From contig JACCIC010000285.1 of the NCBI GenBank assembly GCA_018907035.1, positions 1 through 64,000 of the forward strand: a stretch of DNA of 64,000 nucleotides, read 5' to 3'. The notes beneath the pieces were generated by a model. The model was not told the DNA's origin and made no database searches. It worked only from the letters and a program-made list of their open reading frames with translations. Numbering within the stretch: position 1 is the stretch's first letter; every line of letters starts with the position of its first letter. Both the position numbers and the translations under genes were made by a program. The DNA is from Sycobia sp. Sy_11. Taxonomy: Eukaryota; Arthropoda; Insecta; Hymenoptera; Epichrysomallidae. Shown one piece after another: positions 53,650 through 57,410 of this stretch.

Positions 53650-55387
53650 TTCATATGGGATCAAATATATAGCTAAAAATAATTAATAATAACCAAGATA
53701 TTTTTCAAAATTATTCCAGTTGAATTAAGCTAACTTTGACCTTATAAATGTTGATATTTTTGGATTTGAGTATTAAATTAATAGCTTTCGTTTTATTTAT
53801 GCATGAACTTTGGTTGGGTGCTTTTTATCATGAAGAATTATTCAGTAGTACATTGCTTAATTGATATTAAAAGGCATTGTTATATCCTACGTATACAATT
53901 TGAGAAAAAAGATTGTTTACAAAAAAACTTAATTTATTAAAATGTGATCACCTTCAAAAATAATCTTTTTTTATAATGTTATACCTTAAAACTCAAAGAT
54001 ATCATCAGTCGATTTAATTGAGTAGGCTTCAATTTGAGTTCTTCTGAAAAGCAAAATACATGTCAAAAAGTTAATTTCTATAAATATAATATTTTATTTT
54101 CCCCTTTTTCAATGTGTTTCCAGCCAGTCTACCTGAGAGCTATACTCAACTCGGACGCAGGTATGATAAATTGCTGCAGCTCTTCAAACTCCGAACTCTG
54201 CTTCCGAGTGCCGGAGAGTTACTTCATTTCCGAGCGCTTACCACTTACCATCACCACGACTACTCCCTTACTACCCTCTTTATCAGTCCTACCTGATTGT
54301 TGTAGTTGCGCACGTTCCGCTGCTGCCGTTGCTGATCACCTGTTGTCCAATAATCTCCTGCACGCAGTTCCTCTAAAGCATGATCCCTACACACCGGACA
54401 GCATGGACAGTCCGAGCCCGAATGCAATAAATGTTACCTCGGACAATGTGCTGACAGATTTATTTGAAGCACAGACAGAACAACCTCAACATATAACAAA
54501 AAATATTGATAGAGCTGTATCTCCATCCCTACTTAAATCAAAATTAGAGCTGATTGTAGAAAAGAGTTTAAGCACTAGACGTGCTAGGTCCAGATCAATT
54601 TCAGTCTCTAATTCGAATTCAGATGTAGACGACGAAATCGATAATAACTTGGATTCACAATTATGGAATTCTAGAAAAAGCCGTAGCAATAGTGATGTAT
54701 CTTGGCAACGATCGCAGATACTTACCAGAGCTTGGCTACAAGGGAAAGGGACATCAGGCTTATCATTCGTTCTGTAATGACCTGCACCGGCTTGATAATG
54801 ACGCTAATATTCAGGAAGAATTCAATGCAACTAATAAAAAATACGAAGATCGGCAGCAGAATCAGTTTCCAGTACCCACAGACCTGGTTATTCCAAAGAT
54901 AGCTATTATCAATGCGAGTAATTTTGAATCCAATGCCAGTTCTGTTCACATTCATGAAGATTGTACTAATTCAAAAAATATGGCCGTCACTCTGTCGAAA
55001 GCTCAATCATCCGAGCAACACATATATTTTTGTTACTCAAACACACAAACTATGAGTCTAAGCGAAGTCGGTTCCAGCCAGGATAGATCAGCTGCTACTC
55101 TTACAATTACTGAAGAAGAATTACTAGATAAACTGCGTGCGCAAAATATTTCTGATACACAATCGCAAATAGCCGTGATTGATGGTGCTAAGTTTTCCAT
55201 GGAAATCAGACAGGAAACAATAACAACAACGAGTGCATCTAAAGACACTACCAGAAGCAATTCGATACAAAGTCAAGAAGCAAATATTAGTTTAAAGCTC
55301 AAAGCTTATAATAAAGTGACAGAGAGATGCAAACGTAATATTGTTGGCAAAAAAGGGCGTTGTGAAAAATGTTGTGTTGTATCGTGA
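9514..55387 (+). CDS. INPP5A: Type I inositol 1,4,5-trisphosphate 5-phosphatase, ten exons seen
   Basis: This enzyme removes the 5-phosphate from Ins(1,4,5)P3 and Ins(1,3,4,5)P4, ending calcium signalling. In vertebrates it is held at the plasma membrane by C-terminal farnesylation. Exons are 9514-9555, 9646-9746, 25374-25461, 25841-25904, 26366-26586, 29524-29664, 34047-34208, 41283-41468, 51089-51154 and 54124-55387. Phases agree at every junction, giving 357 codons before the last exon. Catalytic motifs occur in the usual order: LHCQE, HLFHD, FLFGDFNFRTD, VPAWCDRILLSP, MGDHKPV. The ending CCVVS is a CAAX box, close to the vertebrate ending CVVQ. Exon 1, about 25 residues, is not in view. 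The last exon is much longer than in vertebrates and changes frame. The introns are full of transposon remnants. Confidence 0.95.
9646..9746 (+). CDS. INPP5A: INPP5A exon 3
   Basis: 101 bases after TTTTATCAG, ending before GTATAC. It encodes SRLDPKFIALHCQEVGGKNY and then a segment ending VEDFV. The Glu of CQE is the magnesium-binding residue of the 5-phosphatase family. It ends in phase 2; the split codon is completed by the first base of exon 4, more than 15 kb away. Confidence 0.95.
9747..10984. other. Intron 3, first part; nothing recognised
   Basis: AT-rich DNA with a (TC)n tract at about 10836-10866. No coding segment or known repeat is recognised. Confidence 0.6.
10985..11700 (-). pseudogene. 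Mariner transposase remnant (Mos1-like)
   Basis: The minus strand encodes RPEW-like KQPEWARKHVKVILHYDN, then WKVLLPPPYSPNLDPSDNRFFSLM, the second Asp and the HPPYSPDLAPSDYH region of mariner. Upstream on the same strand, around 11290-11450, decayed pieces such as SPDDDAMCLV and WSDILRV fit the segment before it. Several stops and frameshifts are present. No terminal repeats were identified. Confidence 0.7.
12120..14080 (-). other. Degraded sequence of unknown origin, possibly retroelement
   Basis: Base composition is less AT-rich than the surroundings. Short open minus-strand pieces occur, such as FVKICQREFHVTSEFGVVFSG near 13860-13930 and ARIRSGFDLHETGIN near 12400-12460. They vaguely recall retroelement gag/protease segments. 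No diagnostic motif is intact and the call is weak. A poly(A) run lies at about 12491-12510. Confidence 0.25.
14120..15363 (+). mobile_element. Mariner, near full length, decayed
   Basis: Terminal inverted repeats are visible: TTAGGTGTACAGATAAGAT at the left and, on the other strand, TTGGGTCTACAAGTAAGAT at the right, each followed by CCAGCGTTTTT. Both ends are bordered by TA tracts, consistent with TA target duplication. Transposase pieces in order are a helix-turn-helix part (VEVKDRSGKPKIFDDEKLD at about 14450-14510), VFCICWDLKCIVYYEILPS near 14825, FHGDNARLHLATSVKNY near 14990, and HLPYSLDLASSEYHLFRS near 15070. Frameshifts and stops separate them. Length 1,244 bases is normal for mariner. 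Confidence 0.9.
15364..15905 (+). repeat. Duplicated mariner flank, copy 2
   Basis: A (TA)n tract at about 15363-15405 is followed by a stretch closely matching 7985-8485, including GTTTATTGAACTATTTAATA. Small indels separate the copies. No ORF. Confidence 0.8.
15906..17455. other. Intron 3, AT-rich stretch; nothing recognised
   Basis: No repeat family or coding segment is supported. Open stretches on the minus strand near 16081-16287 are short and have no recognisable motif. Confidence 0.6.
17456..17760 (-). mobile_element. Penelope-like terminal fragment, decayed
   Basis: The reverse complement shares an ordered series of blocks with 50475-50800: GAAAC, then AAATTTAAGGTGGTGGG, GTTTACTAACATA, TTCTTCGGGGG, AAGGACAGTC, TGTCATTATA and TGTAAGACC. 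The hammerhead-like core is degraded here. Confidence 0.65.
17769..17882. repeat. Two adjacent (TA)n microsatellites
   Basis: Pure TA tracts at about 17769-17816 and 17838-17882 are separated by AATAAATAATAAAATAAAT. Confidence 0.95.
17883..19140. repeat. AT-rich intron with a (GA)n tract
   Basis: A GA microsatellite spans about 18768-18836. The rest shows no recognisable gene or repeat family. Confidence 0.6.
19150..19740. other. Unrecognised open segments on both strands
   Basis: The plus strand is open at 19214-19402 (GIENKDTFWKVSQNHTTDGT...) and the minus strand at 19449-19719 (YILNADNADTKFGSDGVEDG...). Composition is less AT-rich than the surroundings. Neither matches a family I know and no good splice sites frame them. 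It may be a decayed repeat or a processed fragment. Confidence 0.25.
19741..22000. repeat. AT-rich intron with (TA)n and (GA)n tracts
   Basis: A (TA)n tract lies at about 21131-21180 and a long (GA)n tract at about 21632-21712. A mildly GC-richer stretch at about 19870-20190 has no recognised content. Confidence 0.6.
22170..22222. repeat. Perfect palindrome at a mariner breakpoint, 21-bp arms
   Basis: Arms 22170-22190 and 22202-22222 are exact reverse complements around an 11-base spacer. The right arm, read on the minus strand, encodes LLHPPYS of a mariner transposase. The left arm is therefore an inverted copy of that same coding piece. Confidence 0.95.
22191..23201 (-). mobile_element. 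Mariner on the minus strand, truncated at the palindrome
   Basis: Read right to left, the element starts at a terminal repeat near 23201 (TTAGGTTGTCCAACATCTTC), next to TA. It then has a helix-turn-helix part around 22780-23030. The catalytic part includes LNRNEFDPFLKRMVSGDK near 22580-22630, WDWKG..HYELLP near 22430 and LREFG-EVLLHPPYS near 22240-22202. Coding homology stops there, and the rest of the 3' end is missing. Several stops are present. Confidence 0.8.
23251..23690 (+). repeat. Candidate solo LTR
   Basis: A GC-richer block begins TGTGGCGTTCACGCC after a TA-rich flank. It contains GTTTAAATAAAGTAGAG, a poly(A)-signal-like AATAAA about 50 bases before its end. It ends either at CCTTCACA (about 23669) or at AGCCCCAA (about 23690), next to a (TA)n tract. 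No coding sequence. The second end is unproven because no partner LTR is present. Confidence 0.4.
23691..25373. repeat. Intron 3, last part: (TA)n tract, otherwise nothing recognised
   Basis: (TA)n with a few TG interruptions covers about 23687-23754. A GC-richer stretch at about 23755-23970 has a weak tRNA B-box look (TTGATTCAATGC) but no second copy was seen. The remainder is AT-rich. Confidence 0.5.
25374..25461 (+). CDS. INPP5A: INPP5A exon 4
   Basis: 88 bases between TTTGTTTCAG and GTAAGC. The first base completes an Arg codon begun in exon 3. It encodes LLMSSEELRLFDKVRVFLDE and then DFSSAEHFT, matching the family's LLSS...VYLDE...EHFT segment. Confidence 0.95.
25462..25840. repeat. Intron 4 with a (TA)n tract
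   Basis: TA runs at about 25498-25512 and 25529-25583. Nothing else is recognised. Confidence 0.85.
25841..25904 (+). CDS. INPP5A: INPP5A exon 5
   Basis: 64 bases between TATTTTTTAG and GTAAGC. It encodes ALGNLYFAHQTLKDVLLWDF, matching the human ALGSFYF...DFK segment. It ends in phase 1. Confidence 0.95.
26366..26586 (+). CDS. INPP5A: INPP5A exon 6
   Basis: 221 bases between TTGCAG and GTGAGC. It encodes KFPQDFFPECKWSRKGFLRT, nearly identical to the human segment, and INIHLFHDANNFV. The latter is the conserved strand with the catalytic-site His/Asp region of the phosphatase fold. Confidence 0.97.
26587..29523. other. Intron 6; nothing recognised
   Basis: 2.9 kb of AT-rich DNA without a recognisable repeat family or coding piece. 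Short open frames here have no motif. Confidence 0.6.
29524..29664 (+). CDS. INPP5A: INPP5A exon 7
   Basis: 141 bases between TTTCTAG and GTGAGA, phase 0 at both ends. It encodes FPSVYSKTRRRALEHTLDKF and APYFLFGDFNFRTDT. GDFNFR is the central active-site motif of inositol 5-phosphatases, in which Asp and Asn act in catalysis. Confidence 0.97.
29757..29878. repeat. Tandem duplication of about 58 bases
   Basis: Two adjacent near-identical copies (29757-29814 and 29821-29878) share TTATTTTTCATTGTTTAA. They lie in intron 7. Confidence 0.85.
30121..30590 (-). mobile_element. Penelope-like terminal repeat, minus orientation
   Basis: This is the reverse complement of 32905-33240. It contains the hammerhead-like block (here ...GCTCGCTACAGCTCCTCATAAG on the plus strand) and the GACAGTCAGACTG motif. 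Its inner end continues into the tail also seen beside the element at 45310-46155 (CCCCTATCCCCACT). Confidence 0.8.
30591..30735 (+). pseudogene. Penelope-like GIY-YIG endonuclease fragment
   Basis: The plus strand encodes a decayed SGVVYKINCMDCNEC-IGPTSRYLKKRIYEHKYS series, the C-terminal GIY-YIG nuclease of Penelope-like elements. It is cut off by a mariner at about 30735. Its orientation is opposite to the neighbouring terminal repeat. Confidence 0.7.
30736..31375 (+). mobile_element. Mariner transposase, 5'-truncated, then interrupted
   Basis: It begins inside the catalytic domain at VITGDETWVYGYD. It continues VMLTVFFDFNSIVHHEFLPQ (30880-30940), and after a frame change near 31010 HHDNAPAHTLLLVREF. 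Next come SYSPDMALCDFFLFPKIK and EDWKKRWHKCIISKGDYFEG, ending with a TAA at 31341. Both catalytic Asp segments shown are readable but a stop lies at about 30850. The 3' end is interrupted at 31376 by a TIR element and resumes at 32876. Confidence 0.9.
31376..32875. mobile_element. TIR element 'CCCTGGTAGAAAT', copy A (1.5 kb, non-coding)
   Basis: The left end starts CCCTGGTAGAAATC and the right end is ATTTCTACCAGGG, an inverted repeat of at least 13 bases. The next ~150 bases at each end match the ends of the copy at 57411-59359 in inverse order. No ORF of note. Internal features include a tandem AACTAGGTAGA/AACTAGGTAAA block at about 31510-31590 and a (GA)n tract at 32424-32512. It is inserted in the 3' end of a mariner. 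No autonomous partner is seen. Confidence 0.85.
32876..32899 (+). mobile_element. Mariner 3' terminal repeat, displaced by copy A
   Basis: TTTTTTTAACACACCTCGTA is a typical mariner end and supplies the terminus missing at 31375. Confidence 0.75.
32905..33240 (+). mobile_element. Penelope-like terminal repeat, plus orientation
   Basis: This forms the right arm of an inverted pair with 30121-30525. It includes TATGAGGAGCCGTAGCGAGC, TTGAAACTTTGGAC, GGTGGGGACAGTC and TCAGTCTGACTGTCATTATA. Confidence 0.8.
33301..33384. repeat. (TA)n microsatellite
   Basis: TA tract of about 80 bases with a few TACA/TATG variants. It separates two Penelope-like terminal repeats. Confidence 0.95.
33385..33765 (+). 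mobile_element. Penelope-like terminal repeat with hammerhead-like core
   Basis: CCTGATGAGGAGCCGTAGCG, then AGCTCGAAACGTTGGAC, spans 33392-33428. It has the hammerhead boxes CTGATGAG (33393-33400) and GAAA (33417-33420) around a GAGC/GCTC stem. No 5' partner for GTTGGAC is seen, because the left side is replaced by the TA tract. The usual GTCAGACTG...GTCTGACTGTCATTATA order follows, with a (TTTTA)n-rich tract at 33570-33716 inside. Confidence 0.75.
33766..33824. repeat. (TA)n microsatellite
   Basis: Pure TA tract directly after the Penelope-like repeat. Confidence 0.95.
34047..34208 (+). CDS. INPP5A: INPP5A exon 8
   Basis: 162 bases, from after AAACAACAG to before GTAAGT, phase 0 at both ends. 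It encodes KLTAETHESKQSNKGTLSRR and ILTLGKKEFSHYEHQQVF. This aligns with the less conserved part of the human enzyme between the GDFNFR and PAWCDR motifs. The acceptor lacks a strong pyrimidine tract but gives the correct phase. Confidence 0.88.
34209..35008. other. Intron 8, first part; nothing recognised
   Basis: The GC-richer segment at 34390-34750 has short minus-strand open pieces but no motif I recognise. Confidence 0.5.
35009..36235. mobile_element. TIR element 'CCCTGGTAGAAAT', copy B (truncated)
   Basis: It starts CCCTGGTAGAAATCTAAAAA and is the reverse complement of about 58110-59359, over roughly 1.2 kb. Landmarks are GGCGAGCTCACAAGTGACG and GACAAACAACACATAAAAAT. The match ends at a (TA)n tract at about 36235. 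The second terminal repeat is missing. Confidence 0.85.
36236..36289. repeat. (TA)n microsatellite
   Basis: TA tract between copy B and a SINE. Confidence 0.95.
36290..36493 (-). mobile_element. tRNA-derived SINE, copy 2
   Basis: Reverse complement of the SINE at 37941-38140. The head ends at GTAGGCCTC (36485-36493) and the body has TTGTAAACAAAGCACATG. The B box reads AATTGAAATCCC on the minus strand, one change from the better copy. It is bordered on both sides by TA tracts, so the target duplication cannot be read. Confidence 0.85.
36494..36548. repeat. (TA)n microsatellite
   Basis: TA tract abutting the SINE head. Confidence 0.95.
36549..37928. other. Intron 8, middle; nothing recognised
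   Basis: AT-rich, no motif or repeat family seen. Confidence 0.6.
37941..38140 (+). mobile_element. tRNA-derived SINE, copy 3, with perfect target duplication
   Basis: The head carries A box ATGGCTCGGTCGCTAG and B box TTTCAAATCCCGG. The body has TTGTTTACAAACACATCGTA, and the tail is an A run. AAGGTTGGAAGT is exactly repeated on both sides (37929-37940 and 38141-38152), a 12-base target-site duplication as left by LINE-driven insertion. Confidence 0.92.
38363..40825 (-). mobile_element. Outer mariner, interrupted by a second mariner
   Basis: The ends ACGAGGTGTGGATATTAAAT (38363) and, inverted, ACAAGGTACGGCTGTTAAGT (to 40825) form an imperfect terminal repeat. Minus-strand transposase pieces in order are VFKWFKRFQDG...RSGRPYTSKT (about 40540-40460), CVRQILHENF (40380), TINKHYYLHALAERYEKIRK (about 40070-40010), LHQDNVLTDSALSVKMFL (about 39950-39900) and HCFEQ-KIRIVRC (about 39750). 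The C-terminal reading continues on the far side of the inner mariner. Stops make it non-functional. Confidence 0.85.
38445..39685 (-). mobile_element. Inner mariner nested in the outer one
   Basis: Ends ACGAGGGAGGATCCAGAAAA (38445) and, inverted, ACGAGCAGAGATTCAAAAAT (to 39685), with AT-rich TA targets at both sides. Minus-strand transposase: N-terminal MCRETIVMLKPAYGNNARSK and VEDQPRTGRPATSRSNKNVN (39437-39195), then DESWCYEHIPETQQQSNQRK and CFFDCRGIVYPEFVSLGQTV (39038-38790). The 1.24-kb length is typical. Frame breaks occur after about 38790. Confidence 0.88.
40826..41282. repeat. Intron 8, end, with a short (TA)n tract
   Basis: TA run at about 41208-41237; otherwise unremarkable. Confidence 0.7.
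41283..41468 (+). CDS. INPP5A: INPP5A exon 9
   Basis: 186 bases between CCGATAG and GTAAGT, phase 0. It encodes LLEYDKELSDFEDRLFEFPI, LPSYPF and RVPAWCDRILLSPTAKSLV. PAWCDRIL is the second signature motif of the 5-phosphatase family, involved in substrate binding and catalysis. Confidence 0.97.
41469..42399. other. Intron 9, first part; nothing recognised
   Basis: AT-rich, possibly the decayed ORF1 or leader of the LINE that follows, but no motif supports that. Confidence 0.5.
42400..44720 (+). pseudogene. Degraded LINE: endonuclease and reverse transcriptase
   Basis: Endonuclease pieces are NVRSITQRKEELPKVLTNID near 42575-42640 and PDFNAHHINCNCG near 42960-43000. LLESLNNTNLILHN and SNIDLILS follow to 43130. 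RT pieces are LELDGISYRYIKLL near 43865-43910, RPISVSSYLCNLLQTLIKNR near 44030-44080, LEWWIEQKNILP near 44090, and a FADD box near 44428. YFNSKKGLCKK follows near 44550. The order and motifs fit a Jockey/I-type LINE. Stops and deletions occur throughout. Confidence 0.8.
44755..45227. repeat. (TCATA)n tract and a possible dispersed repeat
   Basis: Imperfect TCATA repeats at 44755-44800. They are followed by GTGTTTTTGTTTGTATACGA...AAACTACTGAACCGATTATTCTGAAATT, which recalls a motif common in insect dispersed repeats. The family is not identified. Confidence 0.4.
45228..45313. repeat. (TC)n microsatellite
   Basis: Nearly pure CT tract of about 85 bases. Confidence 0.95.
45314..46155 (-). pseudogene. 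Penelope-like element, C-terminal coding part with GIY-YIG
   Basis: Minus strand, right to left: GIIDRTV-LSHKDFRQNNLQI and VNEIFINNGYPILIN (about 46130-46010), then IAERLFDIYNIENRHNVRVD (about 45990-45930). PYVRELLETIKKNFKNI follows (about 45900), then a VVYKINCMGCNQCYIEQTS GIY-YIG block (about 45770-45700) and KKRIYEQKYSLRSSHITSSL. The tail 45318-45430 matches 30483-30590. Frameshifts and stops are present. Penelope-like elements move by an RT plus this nuclease. Confidence 0.8.
46156..47048 (-). mobile_element. Mariner, 3'-truncated
   Basis: It starts at a terminal repeat ending TATACGAGGGTCGTTTGATA (minus strand, about 47048). Then come the N-terminal MDEKEFRVLNKHYFIKDKIL and VKYYGDSVPSISTVYKWFQE (46858-46700), and KKAKTIPSAGKVMATIFWGS and IIFIVYLKKGKIITGEF (46430-46300). 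The last catalytic part and right terminal repeat are missing, replaced by the Penelope-like fragment. Confidence 0.88.
47049..47497. other. GC-rich island of unknown nature
   Basis: About 450 bases with marked GC and CpG content (CGCCGCGCGCGAATTAG, GGTATCTTATCG, CAGCCGCCGTATCC), unlike the intron around it. Short open frames exist on both strands but none is recognisable. It could be a promoter-like island, a fragment of an LTR, or a gene fragment. Confidence 0.45.
47498..47543. repeat. (TC)n microsatellite
   Basis: Pure CT tract at the edge of the GC-rich island. Confidence 0.95.
47544..47834. other. Spacer, nothing recognised
   Basis: Continues moderately GC-rich to about 47770, then AT-rich. 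Confidence 0.5.
47835..49049 (+). mobile_element. Mariner, full length with both terminal repeats, decayed
   Basis: Terminal repeats CTACTATGTACAAATATGAG (47835) and, inverted, CTACCGTGTACAAATATGAG (to 49049) are both next to TATA. Transposase: VFDWHKLFNEDQERVEDEPQ near 48150-48210, RRLTTRALADIIGISNGSVN near 48284-48340, HHDNTLAHTVLIVHEHF at 48665, and LPYSPDLALCDFWLFSKLKR near 48750-48810. ESKKELMAIPEYE and NWKERWHRCIASGGG follow near 48860-48960. Several frame changes and a deletion in the centre. Confidence 0.92.
49130..49264 (+). pseudogene. LINE RT C-terminal fragment
   Basis: TKYDFLGVIFDCKLTFECHT near 49180-49240 matches the (K)FLGVxFDxKLxFxxH motif of the RT thumb in Jockey/I-type LINEs. 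It ends at a mariner fragment. Confidence 0.7.
49265..49795 (+). pseudogene. Mariner N-terminal fragment
   Basis: MGKSELRVLIKHCFLMGKTP (about 49310-49370) and YAEFKRGRTNTNHAEHSSRP (49440-49500) are the helix-turn-helix part of a mariner transposase. VSEMLKIVMKYRKVKVRDIA follows to about 49590. The catalytic domain is absent. Confidence 0.8.
49930..50450 (+). pseudogene. LINE RNase H fragment
   Basis: VPAHLGILGNENVDINAKEA near 49932-49990 is the C-terminal RNase H motif found in I-type and related LINEs. Decayed RT-tail sequence follows. Together with 49130-49264 it looks like one LINE end split by a mariner fragment. Confidence 0.7.
50470..50800 (+). mobile_element. Penelope-like terminal repeat with hammerhead-like stem-loops
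   Basis: An 11-bp stem GTCCGACGTTT (50475-50485) / AAACGTCGGAC (50515-50525) encloses CTGAGGATGA and an inner stem GAACCG-TAG-CGGTTC (50499-50513) followed by GAAA. The rest has the shared order GGTGGGAGCAGTCAGG, TTCTTCGGGGGTGAC, AAGGAGAGTC, GTAAGACCGA. Confidence 0.75.
51089..51154 (+). CDS. INPP5A: INPP5A exon 10
   Basis: 66 bases between TTGTACAG and GTACGT, phase 0. It encodes VTSPNAIEYGIIGPMTCMGD then HK. GDHK is the start of the conserved (G/S)DHKPV motif, whose Asp and His act in catalysis; the PV is the first pair of codons of exon 11. Confidence 0.95.
51155..54123. repeat. Intron 10: two (TA)n tracts, otherwise nothing recognised
   Basis: TA runs at about 52197-52246 and 53612-53648. 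No repeat family or coding piece is recognised in the rest. Confidence 0.6.
54124..55387 (+). CDS. INPP5A: INPP5A terminal exon: linker and CAAX box, with a frame change
   Basis: It starts after TTTCCAG with PVYLRAILNSDAG, completing the DHKPV motif. The first frame runs open to 54777 through a Ser-rich linker (RARSRSISVSNSNSDVDDEI). A second frame, open from 54629, runs to the TGA at 55385-55387 and ends KGRCEKCCVVS, a CAAX prenylation signal. The two overlap at 54629-54777. The exon is 1,264 bases, one more than a multiple of three, so a one-base insertion somewhere in the overlap would explain it. A GTATGA donor-like site at 54161 with an acceptor CTTACCAG ending at 54728 would also restore the frame, but would remove a coding-like stretch. 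The linker of about 400 residues is absent from the vertebrate enzyme. Confidence 0.9.
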
Positions 55388-57410
55388 TTGAATCAAATAA
55401 CAAGGAGTCATTGCTAATAGGGGATTAATAGGTTTAACTTCTATGCGTCCTTTTTTGTAATTAAAATTTGAATAAGAACTTAAAGAATGCATAAAAATAA
55501 AAATGACGGATTATAAAAATTTGCACAAATACAATGGCTAATCTATTAACTAAAATTGAGGTTACAACTTTGTTAAACTAATTTTCATTAAGCTTTTATT
55601 AAAAGTGTAAATTAATATAAAATACAATGAGAATCAATGTTAACATTGTCCGAAAATGATGTAATATATTGTATATAGAAGCTGCAACAAATCGATTGTG
55701 TGACGATTTCTCACAATGTATTATATGCTTAAAGCATCATATCCAATTAAAATACTGCAATGGTACAGCAACTTTTTTAAGACTCTTAAATATAATTATT
55801 ATATTGAAATTTTATTTCTAATTCGATTTTATTTTAATTTTTCCGGTTTTTTTATGAATGTAAATAATTCATTGACGATTTTTAAATCGCCTACGCTACT
55901 ATATATGACAATTACACTCTTAAGGTTGCAATAATAATATTAGTTTTAATTTAATACATTTATCTGAGCTTTTAAAATAGTGATGAAAATCAACTTCGAT
56001 TAGAAAAACCAAATACATACTCAAGGAACAAATATAAGAATTCAATTTTTCAGATTTGCCTAATGTTTAATAGGTATGCATTGGTATATAAAAAGCCTAT
56101 GGAAAGAAGAAAGCAGTGGTATATTAAAGTATAAAAATGGTAGAAATCAATTAAAAGTTGAACAAATTATCGAAATGCATTTGTTGATCAATATTTACTT
56201 ATAATACTAATTAGTGTATAATATATATAAGAAATTTTCAGGAATTTTTAAAATTTTATGTTAAAATTTTTTGTTTAAAAGCACACTTTTTTCTGTCATA
56301 CTTTCTCTAGATTCATAAAAAAAAGTAGGAGCTATTGAATTACATAAAATTTTAAAATAATATTATTATCATGAATCGTAAAAATTATTTTAATGGATTA
56401 AATAAAAAAATATCGAAAAAACTACACAAAATCAATTGCAGAAATAAAAAAAATATATTTTTTGAATATCATAGTGAACGATACTATAGAGTAGCGCAAT
56501 AAGTATTTTAATACTTTACTGAATTTTTTTTAATAGAAGAAAATTCCGATTTGATATTTATCTACTCGCGATTTTCTGCTTTGACTTTTTTATGTGCTTC
56601 AGTATAGTATCGATTGTTTTCCACGAGATTTTCTATTTAATTAAGTTGAGTTTTTGCACGAAAGCATGATCATATTTAGAAAAAAATGTGTTTAAAGTCG
56701 GAAAAAGGCAAACTTTGATAATGCTATGTAGAACCATAGTATTTGCTAGACTCATTTTTCTGAAATAATATCAATTCGAAATACAAAATATATAGAACAA
56801 AAAAACATATATTTTAATAAGGTCTAGAATTTTTATTTCAATACACCCATAATATATCTAAAAAGCAATGATTTTTATTAACTGTTCGTGATTTTCATGA
56901 TTATTGTTTTCACTGCAAATATTCACTATGATATTCATTATCAACGTCTCAAAATACATAAGTATGACTTTTTACAGAATTTTTTTAGTTTTTTGGTTTC
57001 TGGTTGCATAATCTTATTATAGAAATGGCTTTACGCCTTAAGCGCTATATAGACCATTTATAATTAATACATTTTATAAGTGAGTGATGGTTATTATAGA
57101 CTATTATAAAAGATTTTTTTAGTTTGAAATCACAAAATAATGAATTTTAAAATGAACAGCCCAGCGGTATCAGTAATTTCAAAAATCTGCAAGTTAAAAG
57201 GATTACACCGAGCAAAAAAGTCTCGAAAAATTCCACTACATTGCTATTCCTGAATAGAATATATTCCCACTATTTTAATTAAAGATAGCAAAAAACCTTT
57301 TCTTTGAAAATATGTTATTTGCGAAGTACTCGATTTAAGAAAAAATTAGTACTCTTCTACTCGTATTTTTTGTTAATTGAGATATGCTCTTTCAAAAATT
57401 TTCACTCGTT
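55388..57410. other. INPP5A 3' UTR and downstream AT-rich DNA
   Basis: AATAAA at 55496-55501 is the first poly(A) signal after the stop. No other gene or repeat family is recognised up to 57410. Confidence 0.55.

Noticed and set aside
54697..54717. Tiny intron GTATCT...GCAG in the last INPP5A exon
   Set aside because: 21 bases is too short to splice and is a multiple of three, so it would not repair the frame.
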